A model generated the notes under the pieces. That model did not search any database. It was not told the DNA's origin and saw only the letters and a list, made by a program, of their open reading frames with translations. Below are positions 1 through 47,601 of a stretch of DNA of 64,000 nucleotides, piece after piece. Location: positions 15,037,692 to 15,101,691 of the forward strand of contig CM051015.1 in the NCBI GenBank assembly GCA_027704905.1. Direction: 5' to 3'. This DNA comes from Muraenolepis orangiensis. Lineage: Eukaryota; Chordata; Actinopteri; Gadiformes; Muraenolepididae. The position numbers and the translations under genes were made by a program. Every line of letters starts with the position of its first letter. The stretch's first letter is position 1.

Positions 1-1058
1 TAGCAACTGTATATAGTTATATCGTTTTGTATGTACTGGTTCTGATACGTTCACCTGTCGTTGCTGTTGCAAGCTTCACTACTGCCACTGTATTACCTTT
101 CATGTTTGGAAGTAAACGTTTAGAATCGACAACCTGTCTACCGTCTCCTCCACAGTACCTTTTACAGCTGACAAAGAAATAAGAAGACATTGAATAATCA
201 CTGCTTTAAAGTCTTAGAAAAATCTCTGTGGACCGAGGCATTTTCAGAATAGACATTAACAATCAGTAGTATTGATAAACATTGAATTCATCTTTACCTG
301 ACCAAATGACCACATTGGTGCTGTGCACCTGAAATGGTTGCAAATGTGTAACATTTGAGCGGTTAGTTCTGTGAACACATGTGCTCTATATTATATAAAT
401 ACTGTATTTTCAAGGTTTGCCGGTTAGGATAGTGGTAATGGATTGTTCCAGGTTGGATCAATGTCTGCAGCCAACCAATAGGCATCCGAGAGGAAGATGC
501 CCCCCCTCCTTCCCCTACCAACTCCTTAATGAGCCGTCTCAGTATTCACTGGGTCGTGACAAACCTAAGTGCTAACTATGTTTATCATGTGATGAACAAG
601 GCTACTGCAAGGGCCTAGAGCAGGACTCAAGTGACATTTGAAATGAAATAAAGGCACGTGGAGTGTGTTTTCATATATGGATGCCTACATTATTCCTAAC
701 CTAATCTTTAAAGTAATAATATTAGAGTCCATTATAGTAGTCAAAAATAACTATGCTCTCAGAATGAAAAAATAATACATCATTATTTCATTACCCTGGT
801 GTTACCGAGCTCACTTATCTAAGTTGTTATAATAAACAAATGAAACAAAATACAATAAACATAATTCCATTGAGCCAGAGCACTGAGTCTTCTTCACACC
901 ACCTTGTGTCACTAATCCCAAAGTCAATGCTTCCTACGTGCGAAAATCATGACATCACATGACCACTTCTCCCCAGCCTCGGCCGCCGTGTTTCCCAGCC
1001 TCAAAATACATTGGCTGACTGCGGAAGGCCCGAAGTATTGCGTAACAACGAGGGCGGG
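1..1058. other. 3' flank / possible 3' UTR of dpp10
   Basis: No exon or ORF of interest. A possible SINE remnant lies at about 415-600. The UTR length cannot be set because no AATAAA or ATTAAA is evident on the minus strand. Confidence 0.4.
415..600 (+). repeat. Possible tRNA-derived SINE remnant
   Basis: A GGTTAGGATAGTGG head, a weak box-B-like stretch and a CCAACTCCTTAATGA segment shared with the element at 4140-4345. Degenerate, so only a suggestion. Confidence 0.3.
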
Positions 1059-35891
<34,833 letters not shown>

Positions 35892-35895
35892 CTGC

Positions 35896-35935
35896 AGAGA
35901 GAGAGAGAGGGGGGAGAGAGAGAGAGAGAGAGAGG

Positions 35936-36004
<69 letters not shown>
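35896..36004. repeat. (AG)n microsatellite forming the exon 2 pyrimidine tract
   Basis: About 109 bp of GA on the plus strand, with GGGG interruptions at about 35910 and 35934. In the dpp10 transcript it reads (CT)n and ends TCTGCAG at the exon 2 acceptor. Confidence 0.97.
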
Positions 36005-36007
<3 letters not shown>

Positions 36008-36167
36008 AGGGGGGGGGGGAGTGGAGAGAGAAGGGAGGGGGAGGAGTTTTTTTCTTTCTTTCTGTTGACCAAAACCACTGCTACCAAAATAGTTGTTGAT
36101 GGAAAGTGTGTTTAACAGAAGAAACACCATTAGAACTGTCGGCACACAAAGGGTGTAGCGGTGCTGA

Positions 36168-36200
36168 CAGGGTGCTGACAGGGTGCTGACAGGGTGCTGC
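36168..36200. repeat. Tandem GTGCTGACAGG, 12-bp unit
   Basis: Three perfect copies of a GGGTGCTGACA-type unit. Confidence 0.9.
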
Positions 36201-36235
36201 TGTGCAGGGGAGCAGAGGACATGGCTGCTATGGGC

Positions 36236-36379
<144 letters not shown>

Positions 36380-37044
36380 GATCTCCATGAAGGCCGTTTA
36401 TAGATATTGAGGCATGAAGCGAGGCTGATGCTAGCCTCTCCCTAACCGCACACTTGACCACCGTCGCCACAACACACAGGTTTGAAAATAGTTTATTTTG
36501 TTGAAAAGGATTTCACCAACCTGATGAGTAGGTTACAAAGGTTGTGGAATATTGATATAAAAAAGGCTTTCTATTTGTAAAGATGCGATGGGTTTGGCGC
36601 TGGACATGAGTACTGGACCACAACCAAAAGGTGCTCACTTCTCTGACCCAAACCCTGAAGGTCGGCAGAAGGCCCGAAGGTATTTTAACCTGAAAAGACC
36701 TGAAAGACTGAAGGCACAGGAGAGCACTGAAGCCCACTAAATAAAAAACACAAACATGAATACAATGCTACAGGGACATACATAACAGACAGGGTTCATC
36801 TTCAGCCTAACACTTTAAAACAAAACACAGCTTCATCCTAACACTTTAAAACAAACACACCACATGAGGCGCGGCCGCCACTAAAACACAGAGATAAAGA
36901 AGTGTTTCATTGACAACGCTCGAAAGTAAGCAGAACTCGTCTTGTTTATGCGGGGAGCCATTTGGTTCCTGAGTCTTTTAATTGGAAGTGAGATACAAAG
37001 AAAAATATCCTAGAGGGGCCAGCCTCCTCTACCCCTTAACTCCA

Positions 37045-37116
37045 AACCCTTAAACCTAACCCCCTAACCCTAACCTCACCCATCCACCCCTAACCCTAAC
37101 CCTAACCCCCTAAACC

Positions 37117-37117
<1 letters not shown>
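37045..37117. repeat. Degenerate telomere-like (CCCTAA)n
   Basis: TAACCCTAACCCTAACCC core with related CCCCTAAC/TAAACC units around it, abutting a (GA)n tract. Confidence 0.85.

Positions 37118-37188
<71 letters not shown>
37118..37188. repeat. (GA)n microsatellite
   Basis: Pure GA, continuing as imperfect GAGAGACA units to about 37237. Confidence 0.97.
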
Positions 37189-37192
<4 letters not shown>

Positions 37193-37639
37193 GACCGAAA
37201 GAGAAAAGAAGAGAGAGAGACACAGAGAGAGAGAGACATATTTGTTCCACAGAGAGATGGGTTCCTCCAGTGTAAATTCTCCATAATTTCATCAGTGTTG
37301 TTTGTGATTTCTCGTCTGTGGTTTCCTATAACCCCCTCCATCGTTTTATATTCATCATCGGCGTACAGCAACCAAAGGCCTATTGATTCTTACATAGCTT
37401 CTTTGTTCATCAAGGGAGGATTGAAAAAAAACTTCTGGAGCATCTGGAACTTCTGATCATCTTCAAGGAGTAAAAACCCACTTTGACCTTTAACACAAAG
37501 GATGTCTCTTAACCAGTGGAGAGCCTTTTCTTTACAGAGATTACTTTACACACAAGGCGTTATACATTTCTAATTATGTACACTACCAAACACATGCTTC
37601 ACTGCTGTCAACATTATTTATAATATACCAGAAAAGTTT

Positions 37640-37932
37640 TGTAGCAGACGACGCTGCCACTAGCCATTACAATGGCTACTTGAGGGCTCCTCTCGAAGAC
37701 AAGGACACAGGGTGATGAGGAGTGTGGTTTATTGTAGAGTTTGAATCATTGTGAACAGAGCACATGGTACATGCAAGAGCTCTCCTCCTCGAGTGTGTGG
37801 TGCAGGCTGGTTTAACCTGTGGGAGCCTTGATTAACAACGACCCACAGGTGTGCAGCCTCATCAGCCAATCAGCCCAACTCAGGCTAGGTGAGGCTGCTT
37901 GAACCAGCCACCAACCACACACACACTCCACA
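37640..37932 (-). mobile_element. LTR-like dispersed repeat, copy 4 (293 bp)
   Basis: TGTAGCAGACGACGCTGCC to CACACACTCCACA, the full reverse of copy 1 and almost the same length (292 against 293 bp). Confidence 0.7.
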
Positions 37933-38647
37933 ATGATATTTCAACTAGGGGTGATCTAGAATCTGTGAATCTTGGATTGAAAGACATATTGAGTCAACAT
38001 CGTCTTCAAGGGCCCAGTCGTCACTGTGTCTAACAGAGGGACATGCTAAATTAGGGATAGCGCAGCACTGCTTGGCTTCTCAAAGGAACAGCCTATAAGT
38101 TATACAATGCTTGCTTATTTAGTGGGGGTGGTGGATTGACTCAGTCTTCTTTGTGCAGTTTGCTGTGTTATGTTTTGCTTTCAATAAATGTCCTTATTGT
38201 TTGTTTGATGACCCCTTTGTGTCATCAGTTTCTTTTCAAAGCAGAGCAAAACATTCCAGGCCGTTTAGTCTAGGTGACAGAATGTCAGGAAAAAACATCC
38301 TCTAAAGTTTTGCTTTAATAAAGCATTAAAGACGATTCTAAACAGAAATGATGACAAAAACCATGTGGATACTGTACATAATCCCACAGATATAGCCACT
38401 GTTTCATAGATACAGTATATATATTAGCCTATTGATAATTATACTAGGCTACTAGTAGCATATTATCTCTGACAACTTCAATGCAGATGCTGATATGAAC
38501 GAATGTGCACATTGTGGTCATCATATTGTGAAAAGGGAATTTGTTTGCAGAGTGTTATGTGTGTGGGAAACCCTGAAGCCAATGGGTTATATTTTCAAGC
38601 GTTTAAACTACGCAAAAGTAAATTAAATTTGTAAAAAAAAAAGAAAT

Positions 38648-38790
38648 GTGGCATGAATACTTGTGAACTGCTCTATTTTTATGTTTGCGTACCTCAGTGT
38701 TATGCTATTGTCTGCTTCAACAAATGTACACCTTGTAAGTCGCTTTGGATAAAAGCGTCTGCCAAATGCCCTAAATGTAAATGTAAATGG
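38648..38790 (+). mobile_element. UnaL2-like LINE 3' end
   Basis: GTGAACTGCTCTATTTTTATG, then GTCGCTTTGGATAAAAGCGT with CTGCC and (AAATGT)n. The hairpin with a GGATA loop and the terminal short repeats match UnaL2-type 3' tails. Same family as 44254-45075. Confidence 0.8.
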
Positions 38791-38799
38791 GATGTTTAG

Positions 38800-39490
38800 A
38801 AAATATATGATGTATGATATATGATATATGATGTATGATGTCTGATATATGATATACAGTATGATGTATTATATATGATATACAGTAGGATGTATGATGT
38901 ATGATGTTTGATATATATATATGATTATGATATGATGTTTGATATATGATATACCGTATGATATATGATATATGATATATGATATATGATATATGATGTT
39001 GATATATGATATAGCGTATGATGTATGATATATGATATACGTATGATGTATGATATATGATATACAGTATGATGTATGATATATGATATATGATATATGA
39101 TGTTGATATATGATATAGCGTATGATGTATGATATATGTATACAGTATGATGTATGATATATGATATACAGTATGATGTATGATATATGATATACAGTAT
39201 GATGTATGATATATGATATATGATATATGATGTTTGATATATGATATATGATGAATGATGTTTGAACCGACATTCAGTCAGCGATGCGCACAGATTGGAT
39301 TGTTCAAGCCCTGTTGTACTTACGTATGATATATGATATACAGTATGATGTATCATGTATGATGTATGATATATGATGTATGATGTATGAGGTAGGATGT
39401 ATGATATATGACATATGATATATGATGTATGAGGTATGATATATGATGTATGATATATGATGTATGATATATGATGTATGATATGTGATG
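38800..39490. repeat. Minisatellite/AT satellite (ATGATATATGATGT), higher-order
   Basis: ATATATGATGTATGAT units of varying length, with a non-repeat segment GACATTCAGTCAGCGATG to TTGTACTT at about 39271-39321. That segment occurs again at 39502-39556. It yields a long low-complexity minus-strand frame (38925-39713) rich in Ser/Tyr/Ile/His that is not a gene. Confidence 0.92.
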
Positions 39491-39988
39491 AATGTTTCAT
39501 CCGACGTTCAGTCAGCGATGGGCCAAACTGATTGGATTGTTCAAGCCCTGTTGTACTTCTGTGATGCAGATCACAGTTCTTCAACAGTTTTTGTTGACCA
39601 ACCAGCGCTGTAGTTTCATCTGATTGGCTGGTTGAACAACATAAGGCCGGCCTACGCCCGTATTTGGAGGTGAATTCCTGTCCAGCCAGACTGATATCCA
39701 TTACCAAACACAAACTTGAATATCCGGATGGTCTCAGGATGCTAACTTTCCTCCATCTCGACCCCTATAGCGCTGGTCTCCTCGAGGGTACAGTGAACGA
39801 GCAGTAGGAAGGAGAAGTATAGGAAACGCTTTGGAAGGCGGCCCACGTGTTATACTATAAATGGAGCAGCGCTGCAGCTGTACTCTGTAATCAGCCTCAT
39901 CACCACTGTACCTCCACATGGTACTATGCTGTATGTTACGTTAGCGCCCGGCCAAACACACCAAACACCATTTATCAATGTCAACCGC

Positions 39989-40159
<171 letters not shown>

Positions 40160-40349
40160 TGTACACACACAGCCCTGAGAGAAAGGCTTATTTGAGGTCC
40201 ACTGTTAGCCGGTTACCAGATTCAGTGTTAGTGTTTTTTGGTGGGCGAGCCCCGTGGTTATCATACAGTTGGCTGATGCTAGATTACATGTTGTGGGTGA
40301 AAAGCCTCTTCTGTTCCTCTGTGTATCTTATATAGGCTACAGTGTGTTA

Positions 40350-40432
40350 TCAGACATTCAAGATTCCAAATATTGATTAGCCATACGTAAGTACAATGGA
40401 ATGCTTACTCCCCATTCCCTCCCGCAGTATAT
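40350..40432 (-). mobile_element. LINE 3'-end fragment, reversed
   Basis: TTCAAGATTC then GTACAATGGAATGCTTACTC and CCATTCCCTCCCGCAGTAT: reverse complement of the tail at 14880-14935. Confidence 0.6.
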
Positions 40433-41670
40433 ATTTTTTAAACTGAATACTATAAAATATACTATAAACATGTAAAAAAGTACGAGTAAACTAAGTAAAC
40501 TAAATAAACTGCGGGAGCTGGTAGAGAAGCGTCTGCTCTCCTCCAGTGCCGCTCTCATCTCTGCTGTCCTAATAGTTTCAGGTTTGTATCCTTAATGTTT
40601 TACAACTGAGCAGGGTCTTACTCTTTAAATCTCAAATAAAAACATCAAATATGAACATATCAACACAGCGTCTAACAGCATAAAGTGTGTTTTATGTTAT
40701 CTACCTGTATATACACCACACATATCTTTATACACACAGTTCTACTTACACTCTCGATGGCATTTGGGCTAGCCAATTAGAGAGCTCATCGTGTCGACCT
40801 GAACAATGTGTTGCAAATATTAGTTTTAATATTTGGAATAGTCAGCCTGTGTGTGGCCCCAGCCTTTGATGATGATGATCTAATTAGCTCCAGTGGGTTG
40901 TCAATATGGGGCTATAGTGTTGGCCTGTTATTATCAACACACAGAACTGTGATATGTATATTGATGGAAGCTTAATGGGTTCCTCTCCATCTCTCTTAGG
41001 TAAGGCGAGTGTTTCGCCCCGCTGACATTTAAATCACACTAATCTGACCAATGGTTCAACCGACATTGCATACGCTTTAATTCAACTCTTAAAAATATGT
41101 GTTCATTTTCCTGTGTAAATACGCAGACTCGATCAAACCATGTTTCAATCTGTTTCACTTTAGCTCCTCATTCTTCTAAATGTATGGGTGCCTAGCCACA
41201 TGGCGGAAGGCAGTTTAAATTTGAATTGGCACACAGCTATATTGTAATACATATTCCCTGGGCGAGAAGACGATACCTCAGGCGGCTTGGAGAGGTAAAG
41301 CAGGTCCACTTGACATTTGAGTCTGGAGGAAGTCAGGGGGGTGGCAGTGGGTGGATGATGTGCTTCAACAGTTATTCAGGGCACTGAATATTAAGAGGAG
41401 ACAGGAGTGGGAGCTGTCCTTTGGTTGCATAAAGAGCCATTCAAGGTCTGTCTGGGGACATCCGCAAATGTACTAAAACCTGCGAGGAGGCTCTAGCGCT
41501 ATTATTCATTTTAGAGAGCAGCGCATGCTAAGGTACGCTCGCTTGGATACAGTAACCATTTATCTCTATGCTTCTTAAAAAGCTTTTTTTAGTTGGTCAG
41601 GTTTAGGAGAGCGGTGAGCTCCAGTAGCACTTGTTTTGTGCTCTTCATCTTCATGTGGATGTGAGGGCTC

Positions 41671-41760
41671 TACCCTAAGATTCAAGATTCTTTATTTTGC
41701 CAATGGAAGTACAATGGAATGCTTACTCCCCATTCGCTCCCGCAATATGAATTATTCTCA
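41671..41760 (-). mobile_element. LINE 3'-end fragment, reversed
   Basis: ATTCAAGATTCTTTATTTTG then AGTACAATGGAATGCTTACT and a CCATTCGCTCCCGCAATAT stretch; same family as 40350-40432. Confidence 0.6.
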
Positions 41761-41987
41761 ACAATAATATTAACAATTCTATAAACAACTTGTCGATCAC
41801 CGTTTACAGAGAACCGACAGAGAACACACCACGACTTGGAAAAAATCTGAGTTCATAGTTCTCGTTCACACAACTTTTGCCAACTGGTTCCAGCGATGAT
41901 CAGAAGGCCTGAGCAGCAGCCACATTCCCATTCATGACCCCCTCTGTAGCTTCAGTAGAAACCCCAAAAACCTGTAAGTTCGTTACT

Positions 41988-42077
41988 CTCAACCCCTACC
42001 CTGCCTCTAGCCTGACCAACCCCTACCCTGCCTCTAGCCTGACCAACCCCTACCCTGCCTCTAGCCTGACCAACCTC
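41988..42077. repeat. 27-bp tandem repeat, three copies
   Basis: Unit CAACCCCTACCCTGCCTCTA plus GCCTGAC repeated three times with almost no divergence. Confidence 0.95.
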
Positions 42078-42353
42078 TGGGCGGATCGAACTTTTCCAGC
42101 TCGGGATCCAGTTCACAAACTACCACCGTTCAAAGGCAACGGGTCTTTTCTCAGCTGTTAATGAGGAGAGGAGGAGTGGACCAGAGGCCATGGTACCCCC
42201 AGAAGATAATAGGGGGAGGAGGGATTCATGTCGGAGGCTCCCTACCAGCCGTTGGTTCTGCCTGGGTCCTGCTGGTTCTGGACTTTCAGGGCCATTATCA
42301 GAGAACAAAGAGCTCTTTTCAATATGGTGGGCATCATGGCCCTGATGAACTAT

Positions 42354-42476
<123 letters not shown>

Positions 42477-42479
42477 CTG

Positions 42480-43740
42480 TATGTGAGAGGGCAAGAATCA
42501 TCACCATAAAAAAAACATAATTTATACGTTTTTGTTTGTGCCGTACGGCTAAAGGACTCGTAGCCCACTTAGCGATTATAAAAAGGTACTAACGCCAACC
42601 ACACTAAAACCTAGAAACAAGACTACAATTAAATCAGATTTGATGAAAATAAAATAAGAATTAAACAATTGATCAAAACTTTACATTTGAAGAACACTCA
42701 AACCCGCTTCACCCTCACTGCCAGACGAATGTGATCCTGAAACACAACCCTCACGCAGACATTGAGGAAAGAAAGTCACCAGTCGGAGAGACGCTTACAG
42801 GGGAGAACCGTTTTCCCGTCATGGAACGTTCCTCAGCCTCCTCTGCGAAGGTGAGGACGGCAAAATTGAGGTCAGGATAAAAAATGATTGGCAGTGGTTG
42901 TAATATCCACCAAGCTTTCTCCTCTCAACCGCCATTTAGTTAAAAGGAGGGACAAAAGAAGAGAGGCATCACCGCCATGCTTATTAAAAACAGGAAAAAA
43001 GACAACAAAATCAAACCCTGTTTTGTATAATCGATTTAGATGTATGGGGGTTAATGAAATTTCGTTTTTACAACCGTTTACCGTTACAGTTGTGTGGACA
43101 TCCACTAAAACTTATATAAAAAATAAATATATAAAATACAACATAGTTAATATGAATATAAATTAATAAAGATGGCTGCTGAAAATAAGTCAGCGTTCAT
43201 GCAAAACTCCTCTCAGGAAAACTGTTCTGGTTCTCCTCGGACCGAAAGGAATTGGGTTGACGACGGTAAATATTGGATGGTTAGTTGACAACTGGAAACT
43301 TTATTTGCACAGAAGATCAACAACAACTACATTGTAATTATTTTGTCTATATCACAACTAAGGCTTAATGTGTTAATGTGGTTCGACTTTAAGCAGTTCA
43401 GATCTACTTTATGAAACATGTAGAAATCTATTTCAGAAAACCACTGTTATCTTAATGGCTACACAGCTACTTGTCAGTCAAATGCCTTTAATATGGCTTC
43501 ACTTGTCCTGCAGTGCTGCAGTGATGTATATTTACAATGGCACCATAAACGTCAGCTTTATACCTCTGCAGCAGATGTTCTTGAAAAATGCAACCTTTCG
43601 CTCATTAGCATAACAAACCCGCTGGTCTCGTATTTCTAAATGTCACCCAGGGTGGGCAACAATTAATCAAAGTTGACAGCATTTGAACAACTGCTCCTTG
43701 AGCTGTGATCAGTCAGAGTAGTCTGCAAGCAAATCACATG
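42480..43740. other. No feature
   Basis: No TE, coding or RNA signal recognised; short AT-rich repeats follow at 43755-43845. Confidence 0.4.
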
Positions 43741-43959
43741 TCTGCAATGGCTTCAAATAATAAAATAAAATAATTTAAAAAATAATATATAATAAATAAT
43801 AAATAATATAAATTAATTAATATAATAAAATAATAAAATAATTTTTCTGTCAATACATTTAGATTTCATTTAGATTTCATTTAGTTATATTTTGTTTATA
43901 CTAGTTTAGTTTAGTTTAGTTTGTTGTTATTTAGTATTTAGTTTTTAGGTATTAGTATA

Positions 43960-44040
43960 TTTTGTGTGCATTTATTCCCCCTGTTTCAACTGTTGCACCT
44001 TAATTTCCCTCGGGATAAATAAAGTCTCTTGAATCATGAA
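43960..44040 (+). mobile_element. Retroelement 3' end (CCTCGGGATAAATAAAG family)
   Basis: CACCTTAATTTCCCTCGGGA then TAAATAAAGT and CTTGAATCATGAATCTTGAA terminal repeats. The same tail is at 52918-52978. Confidence 0.6.
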
Positions 44041-44114
44041 TCTTGAATGAATTGAAATAGTTAGGGATTCTTCCTCGATCAGACTACATCCGCTCACTAA
44101 CGGGTGGAGATATG

Positions 44115-44240
44115 TCTTCTCTTATTAAGCAGAGGTAATAGTGATTGGTCAGGGTGTTGGACTCACAGCTGAAAGGTTCTGGGTATGACCCACAATGGGG
44201 CAGTGTCGATACAATGGGATCGGTGAGGTCCCGGTTCAGG
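44115..44240 (+). mobile_element. tRNA-like SINE head beside LINE
   Basis: TGATTGGTCAGGGTGTTGGA then AAAGGTTCTGGGTATGACCC resembles the box A and B regions of fish SINEs. Confidence 0.45.
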
Positions 44241-44253
44241 TGCCAGTGTAGCT

Positions 44254-45075
44254 GTGAACACCCAAGTCTCCCCCTCAACCACAACAAGAGACCTTGGTGT
44301 GGTGCTAGATGACCAGCTGTCCTGCAATGCCAATGTCACCGCGGTAGCCCGATCTTGCAGATTTGCCCTCTACAACATCCGCAGGATCCGGCCCTTCCTC
44401 ACACGTGAAGCGGCGCAGATCCTGGTCCAAGCGCTCGTCATCACCCGCCTCGACTACTGCAACTCTCTCCTGGTGGGCCTCCCCGCCTCTGCAACCAAGC
44501 CCTTCCAACGCATCCAGAATGCAGCAGCACGCCTGGTATTCTACCTACCAAAATTCTCCCACGTGACCCCTCTCTTCCGCGATCTCCACTGGCTTCTGGT
44601 AAATGCTCGCATCAAGTTCAAGACTCTGGTACTGACCTTCAGGTCAGTCAATGGAACTGCCCCAACCTACCTCCAAACGTTGGTCAAGCCCTACATCCCA
44701 GCCAGAGCGCTCCGCTCAACTTCTGCCAGGCGACTTGTTCGACCTTCACTGAAAACAACCAAGCATCGCTCTTCCAAGACCCAGCTCTTCACGGCTCTGG
44801 CTCCACAGTGGTGGAATGAACTCCCGTCTCATGTCAGGACGGCAGAGTCCCTCGCCAGCTTCTGCAAGAGACTCAAGACCCACCTGTTCAGAGTCCACCT
44901 GGTAGTACGAAATTGTGTTATTCATCTTGTTAATATGAATGCTTGTGAACTGCTCTATTTTTATGTTTGCGTACCTCAGTGTTATGCTATTGTCTACTTC
45001 AACAAATGTACTCCTTGTAAGTCGCTTTGGATAAAAGCGTCTTCCAAATGTCCTAAATGTAAATGTAAATGAATT
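44254..45075 (+). pseudogene. UnaL2-like LINE, RT C-terminal domain and 3' tail
   Basis: One open frame of 272 codons: TRDLGVVLDDQLSCNANVTA, then YNIRRIRPFLTREAAQILVQ, RLDYCNSLLVGLP, IQNAAARLV and WNELPSHVRTAESLASFCKR. This is the post-catalytic C-terminal half of an L2-type RT, 5' truncated. It is followed by the GTCGCTTTGGATAAAAGCGT hairpin and (AAATGT)n end. The intact frame suggests a fairly recent insertion. Confidence 0.88.
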
Positions 45076-45590
45076 GAAAAGGCTGTCTGACACATGGTAG
45101 GCATGGAGAGAAGATGCTCAGAGAAGATGCTCAGAGATCCCTGAAGATCTATTCTGCTGTGTTAAAGCTGCTTCAGAACATGGCTGATTGTGATCCACCA
45201 GACCCTGCAGCAAGTGAGGCCGGGATGCTCTTGCATAGCAAAGACTTTTTATGTATTCTATGCATAGAGATTGCCACACCTGTCTTCAATGAGACTGCCA
45301 TAGCGAAAAAACCTTGATTTGTCAGCATCATGCAACATTGTGGAGGAAGTCATACAAAGAGTCAAAGCAATGAGGAAGGTCTTTCTTTCAACAGCCAAAG
45401 GGCCATCAGAGCCAGAGGCAGCAGCACGGAGGTTCTAGACAAGCCAGATGCTATCTGACCAAGACTTAGGAGAGGAGCACTACCGGGGAAACATGTTCTT
45501 TACCTTTCCTGATATACTCTCTCAGGAGCGACGCCAGGGATTCAAGGGGAAGGATGACACAATAACTAGTCAATCCTATTTGGTGTTATT
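45076..45590. other. No clear feature
   Basis: A short local duplication of GAGAAGATGCTCA at about 45110-45131. Otherwise nothing recognised. Confidence 0.4.
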
Positions 45591-45599
45591 ATCACAGCC

Positions 45600-45735
45600 T
45601 TACCATTCCAAGACATTGCCCACCCCAGCCACGAACTGTACTCACTGTTACCGTCAGGCAGGCGATACTGCAGTATCAAGTGCCGTACAAATAGGCTCAG
45701 AGATAGCTTCCACAGTCAGGCCATCAGGCTGCTGA
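45600..45735 (+). mobile_element. LINE RT C-terminal fragment
   Basis: ATTGCCCACCCCAGCCACGA and GGCTCAGAGATAGCTTCCAC then CAGGCCATCAGGCTGCTGAA correspond to the IAHPSHELY...SFHSQAIRLLN region; reverse relative at 13111-13500. Confidence 0.65.
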
Positions 45736-45914
45736 ACAAGGGACAGACCCCCCCGGGGTCTGTCCGCGTTTGGGGCGGGGTTCAGCTGGACGAACACCGC
45801 TGGATCCCACATTAATGTTGACCCCACAACTTGGCCCATGTCCCCATAAGGTAAAAGATATAATATCAAATAAATGACAGGCACCATATACCATAGGTAC
45901 ACAACCCTGGTGAG

Positions 45915-45948
<34 letters not shown>
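45915..45948. repeat. (AC)n microsatellite
   Basis: Short CA repeat. Confidence 0.95.
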
Positions 45949-45949
<1 letters not shown>

Positions 45950-46069
45950 TTCTGGTGTATCATCATAACCAAGGACATGGAGACGTGTCCCCGAAGATTA
46001 ACGTCCCCAGACAGTCCACCCACCGCAGCCTTCCCCATCTCTCCTTTGCCACAATCAGGCGAGCGGGGG

Positions 46070-46096
46070 AGGGGAGGGGGGGGGGGGGGGGGGGAG
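46070..46096. repeat. Poly-G tract
   Basis: A run of about 18 G inside a purine-rich patch; similar shorter G tracts lie at 46243-46267. Confidence 0.9.
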
Positions 46097-46359
46097 TGCG
46101 GTGAGAGGTTGGCGTTGGAGCGGGACAGCGAACCGTGTGCTCTCCTGACAACGCCACTCATCTCATTACCCCCCGGTCGCCACGGGGATCACAATCAATC
46201 TTCATTGAGTCGTGACCCGTTGGCGTGACAGGCTGAATGATTGGGCGGGGAGGGGGGGAGGGGGGGCAGTGTCAAAGTAGAACTCAATATAGCCTAATGG
46301 AGGGAGGAGGGAACACAGCATGACACCACCCTGCCTTACCGAGGGGGGGGAGTGAAGGG

Positions 46360-46575
46360 AAGACACACACACACTACAAACACACACACACAACACACAC
46401 ACACATTACAAACACACACACACACTACACACACACTACACACACCCACACACACTACACACACACACTACAAACACACACACAGACGCACCACATACAC
46501 ACACTACAAACACACACACAACACACACACACACACTACACACACCACAAACACACACCACACACTACAACCACA

Positions 46576-46616
<41 letters not shown>

Positions 46617-46645
46617 ACTACAAACACACACACACTACACTATAC
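46360..46645. repeat. Compound CA-rich array (ACACACTACAA)
   Basis: Interleaved ACACAC, CTACAA and CACTACAC units; moves into TATATACTA sequence before the LINE. Confidence 0.93.
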
Positions 46646-46711
46646 ACACTGAATGTCCTACAATTGAACACTATATGCTACTATGCTATAGTATACTATA
46701 TGCTATATACT

Positions 46712-47601
46712 ATACATGCACGATCATGCATGCAAGCCAGTTATCAAAGAGCTTCAATGTCAATACGGGGGTCAAGCAGGGTTGTCTACTTTCACCATTC
46801 CTTATCCTCCTTGCAGTCGACTGGATCATGAAGGAAACAAGCAAAGGGGAGAGAAATGGGATCCAGTGGACAATGTGGGAGCAATTAGACGACCTTGACT
46901 TTGCGGATGACATTGCCCTTCTCTCTCACACACATATGCAAATGCAGGAGAAGACAGACAGACTCAAAAAAGCAGCAGCAAAATTGGGACTTACACCAAA
47001 CACAACAAAGACACAGAAGATCCATTCAAGGAACTGCAACTCCATCCTCATACACGGCTCCCCCAGAAGAAGTGGAGGCTTTCACATACCTAGGAAGTGT
47101 GATGGACACCACAGGAGGGACAGACATGGACACATTTCACATCCTCAGGAAGATCTGGAGCTCCAAAACCATCTCAACTAACACCAAACTACGCATCTTC
47201 AACTCCAATGTGAAACAGGTGATGCTGTATGGATCAGAAACATGGCGAACAACAAAACAACAACCAGACTGCAAACATTCATCAACAGCTGCCTGAGGAG
47301 GATCCTGAACATCTGGTGGAGGGACAAAGTCAGGAATGTGGACCTGTGGGAGAGAACTGGACAGGATTCCATTGACCTACAGATCCTAAAAAGAAAGTGG
47401 AGCTGGATAGGACACACTCTCAGGAAATCAGCCAACAACAACAGGTCGCCCCAAGAACAGTTGGAGGAGGGATGTCCAGGCAGAGATGTCTTCGAGTGGG
47501 CAAAACTGGGGAGACCATGAAAAACCGAGTGAGATGGAAGACAATCGTCAATGGCCTATGCTCCCTGGAGGAGCCAAGGGCTTAACTAACTAACTAACTA
47601 A
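46712..47601 (+). pseudogene. RTE-like LINE, second copy, 5' truncated
   Basis: Same family as 9133-10600 and very similar base by base: TGVKQGCLLSPFLILLAVDW, LDFADDIALLSH, then QVMLYGSETWRTT, WSWIGHTLRKSANN. Lacks a segment of about 33 bases after VMDTTGGTDMD present in the other copy, and is frameshifted. Ends GGGCTTAACTAACTAACTAA, confirming a CTAA-repeat 3' end. Confidence 0.88.

Noticed and set aside
38925..39713. 262-codon minus-strand open frame rich in Ser, Tyr, Ile and His
   Set aside because: It is the translation of an ATGATATATG tandem array; no domain and no splice context.
44254..45072. Host protein-coding gene (272 codons open)
   Set aside because: Clear LINE reverse-transcriptase C-terminal sequence with a LINE 3' tail.
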